Assembly: GCF_003264115.1 (NCBI RefSeq) | Contig: NZ_CP021912.1 | Coordinates: 2,215,001 to 2,279,000, forward strand | Reading direction: 5' to 3' | DNA length: 64,000 nucleotides | Source: Erythrobacter sp. KY5 | GTDB lineage: Bacteria > Pseudomonadota > Alphaproteobacteria > Sphingomonadales > Sphingomonadaceae | In this document: one piece after another, positions 28,396 through 37,475 of the stretch | How positions within the stretch are numbered: the stretch's first letter is position 1 | How the letters are laid out: the number at the start of each line of letters is the position of its first letter | Notes under the pieces: generated by a model | Told to the model about the DNA's origin: nothing | Databases searched by the model: none | What the model saw: the letters and a program-made list of their open reading frames with translations, nothing else | Program-made: the position numbers and the translations under genes

Positions 28396-29184
28396 TCACA
28401 GATTGTCGTGCTGGGGCATGCCGAGAACGTGGAAGCCGCCATCGACGCGGATGATCTCGCCGGTTGTGCACGCGCCCGCATCCGAGCACAGATAGACCGC
28501 CGTGCCTCCCACCGCGTCAAGCGTCGCATTGGCGCGCAATGGGGCGTTGGCTTCGGTGTGCTTGTAGGTTTTGCGAGCGCCGCCAATGGCCGACCCTGCA
28601 AGCGTCTTCATCGGCCCCGGACTGATGGCGTTCACGCGAATGCCTTCGGGGCCGAGGTCGTTGGCAAGGTATCGCACACCCGCCTCCAGCGCCGCCTTGG
28701 CAACGCCCATGACGTTGTAGTTCGGCGTGACACGGTTCGAACCCATATAGCTGAGCGTCAGAAGCGTGCCGCCATTATCCTTCATCATCGGATGCGCGCG
28801 GCGTGCGACCTCGATGAAGCTGTAGGCCGAGATATCCATCGAGTTCTTGAAGTTCGCACGGGTGGTATCGAGAATACGCCCGGTCAGTTCGGACTTGTCC
28901 GAATAGGCGACAGCGTGAACCAGAAAATCGAGCGTGTCCCACTTGTCGCGCAGCGCGCCAAAGGCCGCGTCGAGCGATGCGTCATCTGTGACGTCGACGT
29001 CGAGCATGGTGTCCGAACCAACGCTCAGCGCCAGTGGTGCAAGCCGCTTTCCAAAAGCTTCGCCCTGATAGGTAAAGGCCAGCTCGGCACCTGCGTCGGC
29101 GCAGGCTTTCGCGATGCCCCATGCGATCGAGCGATCGTTGGCCACACCCATCACAAGGCCGCGTTTTCCGTCAAGAACGCCCAT
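28396..29184 (-). CDS. fabI: Enoyl-[acyl-carrier-protein] reductase (NADH)
   Basis: The 262-residue SDR-type enzyme catalyses the last reduction in each cycle of fatty-acid elongation. It has the FabI cofactor loop GVANDRSIAWGIA and the catalytic set Tyr146, Tyr156 and Lys163 (TLSYMGSNRVTPNYNVMGVAK contains them). RVNAISPGPMKTLA precedes the substrate loop. It is the target class of triclosan-like inhibitors. It follows fabB by 12 bases. Confidence 0.96.
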   Translation of the reverse strand: MGVLDGKRGLVMGVANDRSIAWGIAKACADAGAELAFTYQGEAFGKRLAPLALSVGSDTMLDVDVTDDASLDAAFGALRDKWDTLDFLVHAVAYSDKSELTGRILDTTRANFKNSMDISAYSFIEVARRAHPMMKDNGGTLLTLSYMGSNRVTPNYNVMGVAKAALEAGVRYLANDLGPEGIRVNAISPGPMKTLAGSAIGGARKTYKHTEANAPLRANATLDAVGGTAVYLCSDAGACTTGEIIRVDGGFHVLGMPQHDNL

Positions 29185-29196
29185 TATCCGATCACC

Positions 29197-30426
29197 TTAT
29201 CCGTGAAATTTCGACAGCAACATCGAGCCGTTGGTCCCGCCAAAACCGAACGAGTTCGTCATGACGGTATCCAGCCCCGCATTCTCGACCAGCTCGGTCG
29301 CAATCTCTTCAGGCTTGAGCGCTGGATCAAGCGTTTCGACATTGATCGAGGGGATGATGAAATCGTTCTCCAGCGCGAGCAGGCAGTAAACCGCCTCTTG
29401 TGCACCGGTTGCGCCCTGACTGTGGCCGGTCATCGACTTGGTCGAGCTTACCGGCGGAGTTGAGCCCTCTCCGAATACGCGGCGCACCGCTTCGATCTCG
29501 CCGACATCGCCTACAGGTGTCGAAGTGCCGTGAGCGTTGATGTAGCTGACCTTGCGATCCTCGCTAAGTGTACGGATCGCGCCGCGCATTGCGCGCTCCC
29601 CGCCTTCGCCAGACGGTGCAACCATGTCAGCGCCGTCCGAAGTTGCCGCAAAGCCGGTAACCTCGGCATAGATCTTTGCGCCGCGTGCCTGTGCATGTTC
29701 GAGGCTTTCCAGCACGACCATCGCCCCGCCCCCACCGATCACGAAGCCGTCACGGTCTGCATCGAATGCCCGCGAGGCGCGCTCGGGCGTTTCGTTATAC
29801 TTGCTGGACATCGCTCCCATGGCGTCGAACAGGCAGGACAGGGTCCAGTCCAGCTCTTCTCCGCCGCCGCCGAACATGACGTCCTGCGTGCCAAGCGCAA
29901 TCTGCTGCGCTGCCATACCGATGCAATGGAGCGAAGTTGAGCACGCGGACGTGATCGAGAAGTTCATGCCCTTGATCTGGTAAGCCGTCGCAAGGTTCGC
30001 GCTGACCGTCGACGACATGGTCTTGGGCACGGCGAACGGGCCGATCCGCTTGGTCCCGCCGGTCTTGAGCACGGATTGGTGCGCAGCCAGCATCGCCGAG
30101 GTCGAAGGACCGCCGGAACCGGCGATCACGCCCGTCATCGGGTTGATGACGTCCTTCTCTTCAAGCCCGGCATCGGCGATCGCCTGACCCATCGCGATGT
30201 GCGCGTAGGCTGCGCCCGGTCCCATGAAGCGAAGCGTGCGCTTGTCGACATGCTCCTTGACGTCGAGGTCGATTGCCCCCGCGATCTGCGAGCGAAAGCC
30301 GTGCTCGGCCATTTCCTCATTGAAAGTGATGCCGGATTTGCCCGCCTTCAGCGAGGCAAGCACTTCATCTGCATTGTTTCCGATCGAGGATACGATCCCC
30401 AACCCGGTGATAACGACGCGGCGCAT
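29197..30426 (-). CDS. fabB: 3-oxoacyl-[acyl-carrier-protein] synthase I
   Basis: A 409-residue condensing enzyme with catalytic Cys162 ([12 protein letters not shown]), His299 ([11 protein letters not shown]) and His335 (TGHSQGATG). Placement directly after fabA supports FabB, the enzyme needed for unsaturated fatty-acid elongation, rather than FabF. The ATG at 30426 is used because [16 protein letters not shown] is the usual N-terminus. An upstream start at 30459 would run close to fabA. Confidence 0.95.
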   Translation of the reverse strand: MRRVVITGLGIVSSIGNNADEVLASLKAGKSGITFNEEMAEHGFRSQIAGAIDLDVKEHVDKRTLRFMGPGAAYAHIAMGQAIADAGLEEKDVINPMTGVIAGSGGPSTSAMLAAHQSVLKTGGTKRIGPFAVPKTMSSTVSANLATAYQIKGMNFSITSACSTSLHCIGMAAQQIALGTQDVMFGGGGEELDWTLSCLFDAMGAMSSKYNETPERASRAFDADRDGFVIGGGGAMVVLESLEHAQARGAKIYAEVTGFAATSDGADMVAPSGEGGERAMRGAIRTLSEDRKVSYINAHGTSTPVGDVGEIEAVRRVFGEGSTPPVSSTKSMTGHSQGATGAQEAVYCLLALENDFIIPSINVETLDPALKPEEIATELVENAGLDTVMTNSFGFGGTNGSMLLSKFHG

Positions 30427-30468
30427 AAATTCCCTTCTCGCCCCAGAGTATGCAGTCACGTGGCCTAA

Positions 30469-30978
30469 TCAGGCCTCGGACAAAGCAACTTTCATGTCTT
30501 TGACTTGATAGATAACTTCGCCGTCGGCCTCGACCCGGCCATCGGCGACGCCCATGGTGAGGCGGCGGGTCTGAACGGCCTTGGTGAAATCGACGTAGTA
30601 TGTGAGCATCTTGCGATCCGGGCGCACCATTCCGGTGAGCTTCACCTCGCCCACGCCAAGCGCATAACCGCGCCCCTGCCAGCCACGCCAGCCCAGGTTG
30701 AAGCCGGTCAGCTGCCACAGGCCATCAAGGCCGAGGCAACCGGGCATGATCGGGTTGCCGGGAAAGTGGCAATCGAAGAACCACAGGTCCGGCTTGATGT
30801 CGAATTCGGCAACAACATGGCCCTTGCCATGCTCCCCCCCATCGCCGGAAATATCGGTGATACGGTCCATCATCAGCATCGGCGGTTCGGGCAATTGTGC
30901 ATTGCCCGGGCCAAACAATTCGCCGCGCGCGCATTTGAGCAAATCCTCGCGGTCAAAACGGGTTGGGAAATCTGTCAT
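30469..30978 (-). CDS. fabA: 3-hydroxydecanoyl-[acyl-carrier-protein] dehydratase/isomerase
   Basis: The 169-residue hot-dog-fold enzyme introduces the cis double bond of unsaturated fatty acids. Catalytic His71 lies in [12 protein letters not shown] and Asp85 in LGLDGLWQL, in the positions typical for FabA. It is the first gene of fabA-fabB-fabI-GNAT. The 122 bases upstream (30979-31100) hold its probable promoter and an AGG close to the ATG. Confidence 0.96.
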   Translation of the reverse strand: MTDFPTRFDREDLLKCARGELFGPGNAQLPEPPMLMMDRITDISGDGGEHGKGHVVAEFDIKPDLWFFDCHFPGNPIMPGCLGLDGLWQLTGFNLGWRGWQGRGYALGVGEVKLTGMVRPDRKMLTYYVDFTKAVQTRRLTMGVADGRVEADGEVIYQVKDMKVALSEA

Positions 30979-31100
30979 CCTGCGGCGACTATCCTCTTTT
31001 ACTGGCCTCTCTCATCGGCCTGTTTTGTGGTCGCAGCGCCTAGCACCGCGCATCCGCGCTGGAAAGGGCGCACGGGCAGGTGTTGAAAAAGGGCCGGGCG

Positions 31101-31823
31101 TCAGTTGTTTGCGCAGACCGAGATGGCCTCGGGCTCAGGGCGTTCCTCACCGCGCTGGAAACGGGCGAAATAGCTGCGCAGATCAGGACGTTCGACGAAT
31201 TCGACCAGCTTGTATCCAACCGCCTTAAGCTCGCAGAAAAGCAGCGCTGGCGGGATGCCATGGCGCCCGGTTGGGCGATCGACATCGACGACGATGATCT
31301 GCCCTTCATCCGCAAGGGCGGGCCACATGCGCCAAAGGAAGGCGTAAGGCTCCTCCACCTCGTGATACATGTGGACGAGGAAAATGCGATCAAAACTGTC
31401 GACCGGCAATTGCGGATCGTCCGGACTGCCCAGCTTGATCGAGATGTTCTCAAGCCGCTCACGCTCAACGCGTCGGCCAAGCCGTTGCAAAGCTTCGCGG
31501 TCGATATCCTGCGCGAGCACACGGCCATCTTCGCCCACGCGGTTTGCGAGGCGAATGGTGTAGTACCCCTCGCCAGCGCCAATATCGGCCACCGTCATGC
31601 CGGGCGAGATATCGGCGAGGTCCATGACGGCCTGCGCTTCGCCGCGTTCATCGCGGGCATCCTCGTTCGAAAACTGGTTTGAAACGGTCGCGGCGACATC
31701 GCGCGCAGGCCGCGGGAATTCGAGAGCGGTTTCAAGCCGGTCGCTGGGCGGCTCGGACAGAGCGTCGCACCCGCCAAGGGCAGCTGCAACCAGGCCCAGC
31801 ATACCGAGCCTCGCGCCGATCAT
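31101..31823 (-). CDS. Lipobox-bearing SAM-dependent methyltransferase
   Basis: The 240-residue product begins with a hydrophobic leader ending in a lipobox-like LGGC (Cys19). A class I methyltransferase domain follows: VADIGAGEGYYTIRLA (motif I, about residues 78-93), VLAQDIDREAL (motif II), and DSFDRIFLVHMYHEVEEP. A lipoprotein signal on a SAM-dependent enzyme is unexpected, as SAM is cytoplasmic. The ATG at 31823 overlaps the prfB stop by four bases. The acceptor is unknown. Confidence 0.82.
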   Translation of the reverse strand: MIGARLGMLGLVAAALGGCDALSEPPSDRLETALEFPRPARDVAATVSNQFSNEDARDERGEAQAVMDLADISPGMTVADIGAGEGYYTIRLANRVGEDGRVLAQDIDREALQRLGRRVERERLENISIKLGSPDDPQLPVDSFDRIFLVHMYHEVEEPYAFLWRMWPALADEGQIIVVDVDRPTGRHGIPPALLFCELKAVGYKLVEFVERPDLRSYFARFQRGEERPEPEAISVCANN

Positions 31824-32947
31824 TCGACGTCCTCCACCTCGACTTTTTCGCCCGTCACACGCTGGGCGAGAGCGGCGGAGATGTAATCGTCGATATCGCC
31901 GTCGAGCACGCGGTCCGGCGAACTGGACGTCACCCCGGTGCGCAAATCTTTCACCATCTGGTACGGCTGAAGGACGTAGGAGCGGATCTGGTGACCCCAC
32001 CCGATCTCGCTCTTTTCCTGATACTCGCCCGAGGCTGCGGCCTCACGCTCAGCCATTTCGCGTTCGAACAGGCGCGCTTTCAGCATGTTCATCGCGGTGG
32101 CGCGGTTCTTGTGCTGGCTGCGATCGTTCTGCGAGGCGACAACGATGCCGGTTGGCTGGTGCGTGATGCGAACGGCGGAATCGGTGGTGTTGACGTGCTG
32201 ACCACCTGCGCCCGATGCGCGGTAGGTGTCGATCTTGAGGTCTGCGGGGTTGATCTCGATATCGATGTCATCGTCGATCACCGGATAGACCCAGACGCTT
32301 GAAAAGCTGGTGTGACGCTTAGCCGCACTGTCGTAAGGGCTGATGCGGACGAGGCGGTGAACCCCGCTCTCTGTCTTGGCGTAGCCGTAGGCGTTGTCGC
32401 CCTTCAGCAGCAGCGTCGCCGACTTGATCCCGGCCTGATCGCCCGCCTGATACTCGACCGTTTCGACCTTGAAGCCGCGCCGTTCGGCCCAGCGGCCATA
32501 CATGCGAAACAGCATCTCAGCCCAGTCCTGAGATTCGGTCCCGCCTGCGCCTGCATGAATTTCGAGATAGGTGTCGTTGCCATCCGCCTCGCCCGACAAC
32601 AGCGCCTGCACCTTGTCCGCATCAGCGCGCTTGGCGAGCCGCTCAAGGCTCTTGAGCCCGTCGTTGACGACGCTTTCCTCGCCCTCGGCCTCACCCATTT
32701 CGATGAACTCGACCGCGTCTCCCATTTCGGCGCTGATCTCGTTGACGGTGTTGACCGCGTCTTCGAGCTGCTTTTGCTCGCGGCTGATCTTTTGCGCTTC
32801 CTTGGGATCGTCCCAAAGCGTCGGATCCTGGACGCGCGCATTCAGCTCGTCGAGGCGACGCAGGGCGCGCTCCCAATCGAGCGATTGCCGGACGAGAGCG
32901 AGCGCCGCTTCGATCCGGTCGATATGTGCCTGGGCCTCGGCCCGCAT
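31820..32947 (-). CDS. prfB: Peptide chain release factor 2
   Basis: A 375-residue class I release factor that reads UGA and UAA stops. The GGQ hydrolysis motif is in RASGAGGQHVNTTDS. The codon-recognition region shows RISPYDSAAKRHTSF, with SPY where the classic motif is SPF. The reading frame passes through the site where many bacteria carry the autoregulatory +1 frameshift (equivalent to VRQSL-DWER, near 32880) without an in-frame UGA, so translation here is not frameshift-controlled. Confidence 0.95.
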   Translation of the reverse strand: MRAEAQAHIDRIEAALALVRQSLDWERALRRLDELNARVQDPTLWDDPKEAQKISREQKQLEDAVNTVNEISAEMGDAVEFIEMGEAEGEESVVNDGLKSLERLAKRADADKVQALLSGEADGNDTYLEIHAGAGGTESQDWAEMLFRMYGRWAERRGFKVETVEYQAGDQAGIKSATLLLKGDNAYGYAKTESGVHRLVRISPYDSAAKRHTSFSSVWVYPVIDDDIDIEINPADLKIDTYRASGAGGQHVNTTDSAVRITHQPTGIVVASQNDRSQHKNRATAMNMLKARLFEREMAEREAAASGEYQEKSEIGWGHQIRSYVLQPYQMVKDLRTGVTSSSPDRVLDGDIDDYISAALAQRVTGEKVEVEDVE

Positions 32948-33020
32948 AATTATTCCTTACGTTTCAGTTGGCCGACCCGCTTAGCGGCGGTCAGCCGATT
33001 GTAAAGCGCATGGGTCCGCT

Positions 33021-33557
33021 TCAGTCAGACAGTGCCCGTACCCCGGCCAAGGTTTCGCGCACATGACCGCGCCAGTCGCCGCTTGAATAGACATGGGCGA
33101 TCCGGCCATCCTGACCGATGACATAGGAGGTGCGGCGCGCGAAACCGGAATTGCCGCTGCCAACGTCATACGCCTCGATCAGGCGACGGGTGGCAACGCC
33201 GACCGGAAAAGCATCGCGGCATTCCTCGCGGCTGAAACGCTTCAATGTTTCGATGTCATCGTTCGACATCCCGAGGACCGATGCACCCTCAGCTTTGAAT
33301 TCGGGCATCGCCTCGGCAAAGGCGTTCGCTTCGAGTGTGCAGCCGCTGGTGAATGCTTTAGGGTAGAAATAGAGCACGACCGGCCCCTCGCGCAGCATGG
33401 CGGTGAGGATGACGTTCGTCCGCTCTCCGGCAAGCGCTGCGCTGGTGGAGAATATCGGAGCGGGATCGCCCACCTGCAATTGTGCCCTGGCGCTCGTGGC
33501 AGAGCCCATGGCGATGAGGCCGATCACGGCTGCGACCGCAGCAACCAGCTGACGCAT
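33021..33557 (-). CDS. Exported peroxiredoxin (Bcp/PrxQ-like)
   Basis: The 178-residue protein has a signal peptide with probable cleavage after ARA at residue 25. A thioredoxin-fold peroxidase domain follows, with peroxidatic Cys73 in KAFTSGCTLEANAF and a second Cys at 113 that could resolve it. It should reduce peroxides in the periplasm. The ATG overlaps the PBP1A stop by one base (TGATG), linking it to the cell-wall genes. Confidence 0.87.
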   Translation of the reverse strand: MRQLVAAVAAVIGLIAMGSATSARAQLQVGDPAPIFSTSAALAGERTNVILTAMLREGPVVLYFYPKAFTSGCTLEANAFAEAMPEFKAEGASVLGMSNDDIETLKRFSREECRDAFPVGVATRRLIEAYDVGSGNSGFARRTSYVIGQDGRIAHVYSSGDWRGHVRETLAGVRALSD

Positions 33558-36067
33558 CAGTAAATTCCTCCCTGCTCCTCGGCAAAGTTTGTCGGCTCAC
33601 CCTCACGGCGGGGACCGCGTGCATTGCCTGATCGCCCTGCGGCGATCAGCGCGAGGATTTCGGCACGCTTGGCAGCGATCTCGTCCTGGCGGGTGCGGCG
33701 GTCTGGTTCTGTGTCGGGCTTGAAAGCTTCCCAGATCACGTCACCGCGCGGATCGCCGGTCGGCCAGCCATCCAGAACGCGCTTGCCGGTGCGGCGGTCG
33801 ACGCGCACCATCCGGATGCCCTCAGGCGCAACAGGCGGCACGGTTTCCCAGCGCTCTTTCGAATTCTGGATCAAATCCTTGATGATCGGCGCTGCAATCG
33901 TGCCGCCATAGGCATAGCCGCCCATATTGCGCGGATTGTCGAAGCCGACATAAGCGCCTGCGATAAGGCGCTGCGTCCCGCCGACGAACCACACATCCTT
34001 GGGACCGGTGGTGGTGCCGGTCTTGCCGAACAGCGGCAGATCGAGGTCGCGCAGGATGGTCGCGGTCCCCCGCGTCACCACCCCTTCGAGCATGTGCATC
34101 GTCTGGTACGCGGTTCGCGCGTCCATCGCCTGCTCACCCTTGATGCCGAAGCGCGGCATCGGGCTGCCGTCATATTGCGCCATGTTGCAGCCATTGCAGG
34201 CGCGTTCATCCGCACGCCAGATCACGCGGCCATTGCGGTCCTGCACGTAATCGATGACCGTCGGCTGATTGAGCCGCCCGTGATTGGCAAGCGCGGCATA
34301 GGCGGCGACCATCTTGCCAACGGTCGTTTCTTCAGAGCCAAGTGCAGTCGCGGCATAGGGATCGGGATCGTCCGAAATGCCGAGCGTCTCGATCGTATTG
34401 ACGACGTTTTCCATGCCGGCCTGCATGCCGATCTGCACCGTCATGATGTTCTGCGACTGCTCCAGACCGTATCGCATCGGGAACTGGCCCGCACGGCCTC
34501 CCCTGATGCACTTTTCGCCCAGACTGCGGCCCTGATAATAGCAATAGCGCGTGTTATCGACTTCGGTCGAAGGGGTCATGCCGTTGTCGAGGCCGGTCGC
34601 ATAGACGAACGGCTTGATGGTCGAACCGGGCTGCCGCATCGCCTGCGTTGCGCGGTTGAAGTCGGACAGGCGGTGGTCGAACCCGCCCTGCATGGCGAGC
34701 ACGCGTCCGGTCTGCGCGTCCTGTACGACAAGCCCGCCCTGCGCCTCTGGAACGGTCTCTACACGGAAACCGTTGCCTGCGGGGCTGACGGCAATCACGT
34801 CGCCGGCTTTCAGAGCATTGGGGAGGTTCGAGAGCGGCGCTTCGTCGCCGTTCGAAAAACCAATCGTGGCTGAAGAGCCGCTGCGCTGCGTGACGACACC
34901 GACGCGCCAGTCTTCGTATCGGACCCCCAGATAGGAGCTGGCCAGCTGGCTCGCCCAATTGCCTTCGCTCACGTCGATGGTCGCGATCGCTCCGGACCAG
35001 CCCCGGCCCCCGTGATACCGCACAAGGCCGCGGCGCAATGCATCGCGGGCCGCTTCCTGCAACCCTGTATCGAGCGAAGTACGAACCCACAGACCGCCCG
35101 CATAAACGCTGTTCTCGCCGTCCTCTGCGGTCTCACCGAATCTCTCGATCAGTTCGCGGCGCACTTCTTCAAGGAAGTAACCGGCGTCCGCGCTCCGCTC
35201 ACTGCGCTGAGTAACCAGTCCCAGCGGCTGCGCAGCGGCTGCCGCGCGTTCCGCCTCGGTGATGAAGCCGTTCTCCTCCATCTGGGCGAGAACGAAATCG
35301 CGGCGCGACATCGCGGCTTGTTCCTGCCCGCTTCGACCATAGCGTTCGGGCGCTTTGGGAAGGATCGCAAGGAAAGCGGCTTCGTGGAGTTCCAGCTCGC
35401 CCACGTCCTTGTCGAAATAGGCGCGCGATGCGGCCTGAACTCCGAACGAACGGCGTCCCAGCGGAATTTCGTTCAGGTAAAGCTCGAGAATTTCCTCCTT
35501 CGAGAGCACCTGCTCGATCCGCCCGGCAAGGATCATCTCCTTGAGCTTGCGCGTGACCGAATATTCGTCACCAAGAAGCAGAATCTTCGCCAGCTGCTGC
35601 GTAATGGTCGACCCGCCCACGGCCCGGCGGGTGCGGCTGGGGTTAAGGTAATCGACCACTGCGTTGGCCGTGCCTGAATAGTCGACGCCGCCGTGGCTGA
35701 AGAAGGTCTTGTCCTCGGCAGACAGGTACGCGTTGATCAAAAGGTCGGGGAAATCGGCATATTGCAGCTGAACGCGGCGTTCGCGGGCGTACGAGTGTAC
35801 GATCTCGCCATCTGTCCCGCGCACGACTGTTGGCAGCGGAGTTTCGTATTCGGTCAGGCTGGCGGCTTCGGGCAGGTCGCTCGCAAGCCAACCCCACGCG
35901 GCAATCCAGACCACGGCAAAGGCACCGAGCGCGAATGCACCGAGCTTGAACAGCAGGCTTTCGCGCCATTTGGCGGAAAACCACGCCATCGCGCCCGTCA
36001 GATCGCGGTTGAAGCGATAGCGGGCATAATCGACGAAATTGAGAGCTTGGGGGTCTGCTTCGGTCAT
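33557..36067 (-). CDS. mrcA: Penicillin-binding protein 1A (bifunctional glycosyltransferase/transpeptidase)
   Basis: An 836-residue class A PBP that polymerises and cross-links peptidoglycan. One membrane anchor lies at about residues 40-62. The glycosyltransferase domain shows SAEDKTFFSHGGVD and GGSTITQQLAK. The transpeptidase domain shows QPGSTIKPF (SxxK), a SQN motif (LEQSQNIMT) and FGKTGTTTGPKD (KTG). Four cysteines (CYYQGRSLGEKC and ACNGC) lie in the transpeptidase domain. I use the ATG at 36067; a TTG at 36097 is possible. Confidence 0.95.
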   Translation of the reverse strand: MTEADPQALNFVDYARYRFNRDLTGAMAWFSAKWRESLLFKLGAFALGAFAVVWIAAWGWLASDLPEAASLTEYETPLPTVVRGTDGEIVHSYARERRVQLQYADFPDLLINAYLSAEDKTFFSHGGVDYSGTANAVVDYLNPSRTRRAVGGSTITQQLAKILLLGDEYSVTRKLKEMILAGRIEQVLSKEEILELYLNEIPLGRRSFGVQAASRAYFDKDVGELELHEAAFLAILPKAPERYGRSGQEQAAMSRRDFVLAQMEENGFITEAERAAAAAQPLGLVTQRSERSADAGYFLEEVRRELIERFGETAEDGENSVYAGGLWVRTSLDTGLQEAARDALRRGLVRYHGGRGWSGAIATIDVSEGNWASQLASSYLGVRYEDWRVGVVTQRSGSSATIGFSNGDEAPLSNLPNALKAGDVIAVSPAGNGFRVETVPEAQGGLVVQDAQTGRVLAMQGGFDHRLSDFNRATQAMRQPGSTIKPFVYATGLDNGMTPSTEVDNTRYCYYQGRSLGEKCIRGGRAGQFPMRYGLEQSQNIMTVQIGMQAGMENVVNTIETLGISDDPDPYAATALGSEETTVGKMVAAYAALANHGRLNQPTVIDYVQDRNGRVIWRADERACNGCNMAQYDGSPMPRFGIKGEQAMDARTAYQTMHMLEGVVTRGTATILRDLDLPLFGKTGTTTGPKDVWFVGGTQRLIAGAYVGFDNPRNMGGYAYGGTIAAPIIKDLIQNSKERWETVPPVAPEGIRMVRVDRRTGKRVLDGWPTGDPRGDVIWEAFKPDTEPDRRTRQDEIAAKRAEILALIAAGRSGNARGPRREGEPTNFAEEQGGIY

Positions 36068-36127
36068 TTGACTTCGCGATTTATCGTGGTTCGCCAAGGA
36101 ATGCCAGCGCGGCTTGCAGATGCACGA

Positions 36128-37012
36128 CTAAGGCTCGGCACGCCGTGCAAAATAGACGCGGATAGCCTGCGCCAGCACTTCGGCGTAGGATTGCTGACCT
36201 TCTTCAGTGGTCAGGCGGGCGCGATCTGCTTCATTAGTCACAAAGCCACTTTCGAACAGGACGCCCGGCACGTCAGGCGCACGAAGCACGGCCAGCACCG
36301 CAGAGCGGCGCGCCTGCGGGTGGAAACGGATCACATCGCCCCCTTCCCTTGCGATGAGCGAGGCAAACTCGGTCGCATCGTCCTGCGTGCGTTGTTGCGA
36401 CAGTTCGACAAGGATTGCGCTCACCTGCGCGCTCTGCCCCTCGATTGTGATGCCATTGAGGCTGTCGGCGGCGTTCTCACGCTCGGCGAACCTTGCGGCG
36501 GCTTCGGAAGATGCCTCGTTCGACAAGGTGTAGATGCTTGCGCCAGCCACATCGCTGCGTCCACCGGCGGAATCGGCGTGGATCGAAAGGAACAGGTCGG
36601 CCCCCAACTGGCGCGCGATTTCGGGGCGCTGGGCAAGCGGCACGATGGTGTCGCCCGTGCGTGTCAGCGCAACCCTGATCCCGCCTCCTTCAAGCAGATT
36701 GTCACGAAGCGCGAGAGTGAGAGCCAGCACGATGTCCTTCTCAAGCACTTGCTCGCCGGATGCATCGAGCCCGATCGAGCCGGGGTCGCGGCCGCCATGA
36801 CCGGCATCGAGAACGACAAGCGGCCGCGTCTCGTCCTCAGGCCCCAGGATTTCGGGCAGGTCGACCTCGACAGGCGCGGGATCGAGCAGGAACCGCATTA
36901 CGTAGTCGCGCCCCCATTCGGGCACGGGAATGGTCACGCCCAGCGCCTTGGCGCCGCCCAGAACAAGGGCAGGCACAGCAATGACAAGCAACAGGAGCGT
37001 TCGGATGCTCAT
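36128..37012 (-). CDS. N-acetylmuramoyl-L-alanine amidase (AmiC family)
   Basis: A 294-residue zinc amidase that cleaves peptide stems from peptidoglycan at division. The N-terminal segment (LLLLVIAVPALVLGG) is a signal or anchor. The amidase_3 domain begins with VVLDAGHGGRDPGSIG; further conserved parts are LFLSIHADSAGG (metal His) and VLFESGFVTNEADRARL (catalytic Glu). There is no AMIN domain. It is the first gene of the amidase-PBP1A-peroxiredoxin-prfB-methyltransferase run, divergent from rne. Confidence 0.93.
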   Translation of the reverse strand: MSIRTLLLLVIAVPALVLGGAKALGVTIPVPEWGRDYVMRFLLDPAPVEVDLPEILGPEDETRPLVVLDAGHGGRDPGSIGLDASGEQVLEKDIVLALTLALRDNLLEGGGIRVALTRTGDTIVPLAQRPEIARQLGADLFLSIHADSAGGRSDVAGASIYTLSNEASSEAAARFAERENAADSLNGITIEGQSAQVSAILVELSQQRTQDDATEFASLIAREGGDVIRFHPQARRSAVLAVLRAPDVPGVLFESGFVTNEADRARLTTEEGQQSYAEVLAQAIRVYFARRAEP

Positions 37013-37475
37013 TATCTTAACGGCTTAGAATGTTGCGTTGTGTATGCGCAATAGAGTTGCGGCGCTTAACCACCGGTGCTAGCGCTTGTAATCGAAACGG
37101 GGTGTCCCGCGATCAATTCATGACGCACATACTCCCGGCTTCATTCACAAGGCCGAACAGCGCTTTATCCGGCGCAAAGACCGGCCACATAACAGGTTGA
37201 TGCAGTGACGAGACGCTTCTCCTCGCAAGAACTCACTCCCCGCAATGGCGGCATGGGTGAGTTCGCGAGTCGCAGCGCGGACATGAGCCGCACTCTCTTC
37301 ACAGCAGACACGATCACTGCGCGCTTCCCGCAAATGCAGAAGCGCGCATTCACCGCTACCGGCCCGACCATCGCCCCTGCCGACGCAGGGTCGAGACTTA
37401 GGGCCGATTACCCCAACAATACACGCCCTTCCCGCCATTCACTGGCGCAGCGACGGGGCGTTCGGAGAATAATAC
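37013..37475 (+). promoter_or_regulatory. Long leader of rne and divergent promoter region
   Basis: A 463-base gap without a convincing gene separates the amidase from RNase E. The small reading frames inside it have no family-like features. A strong stem lies at 37222-37269: CTCGC plus GAACTCAC pair with GTGAGTTC plus GCGAG, with a two-base bulge and a loop of about 20 bases. By analogy with enteric rne, whose leader mediates feedback cleavage, this may be an autoregulatory leader, but the transcription start is not known. Confidence 0.45.

Noticed and set aside
32870..32890. Possible RF2 programmed frameshift site
   Set aside because: The coding frame is continuous through the equivalent position, with no UGA and no extra base.
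35693..37054. 453-codon open frame on the plus strand
   Set aside because: Antisense to PBP1A and the amidase, both with complete catalytic motifs.
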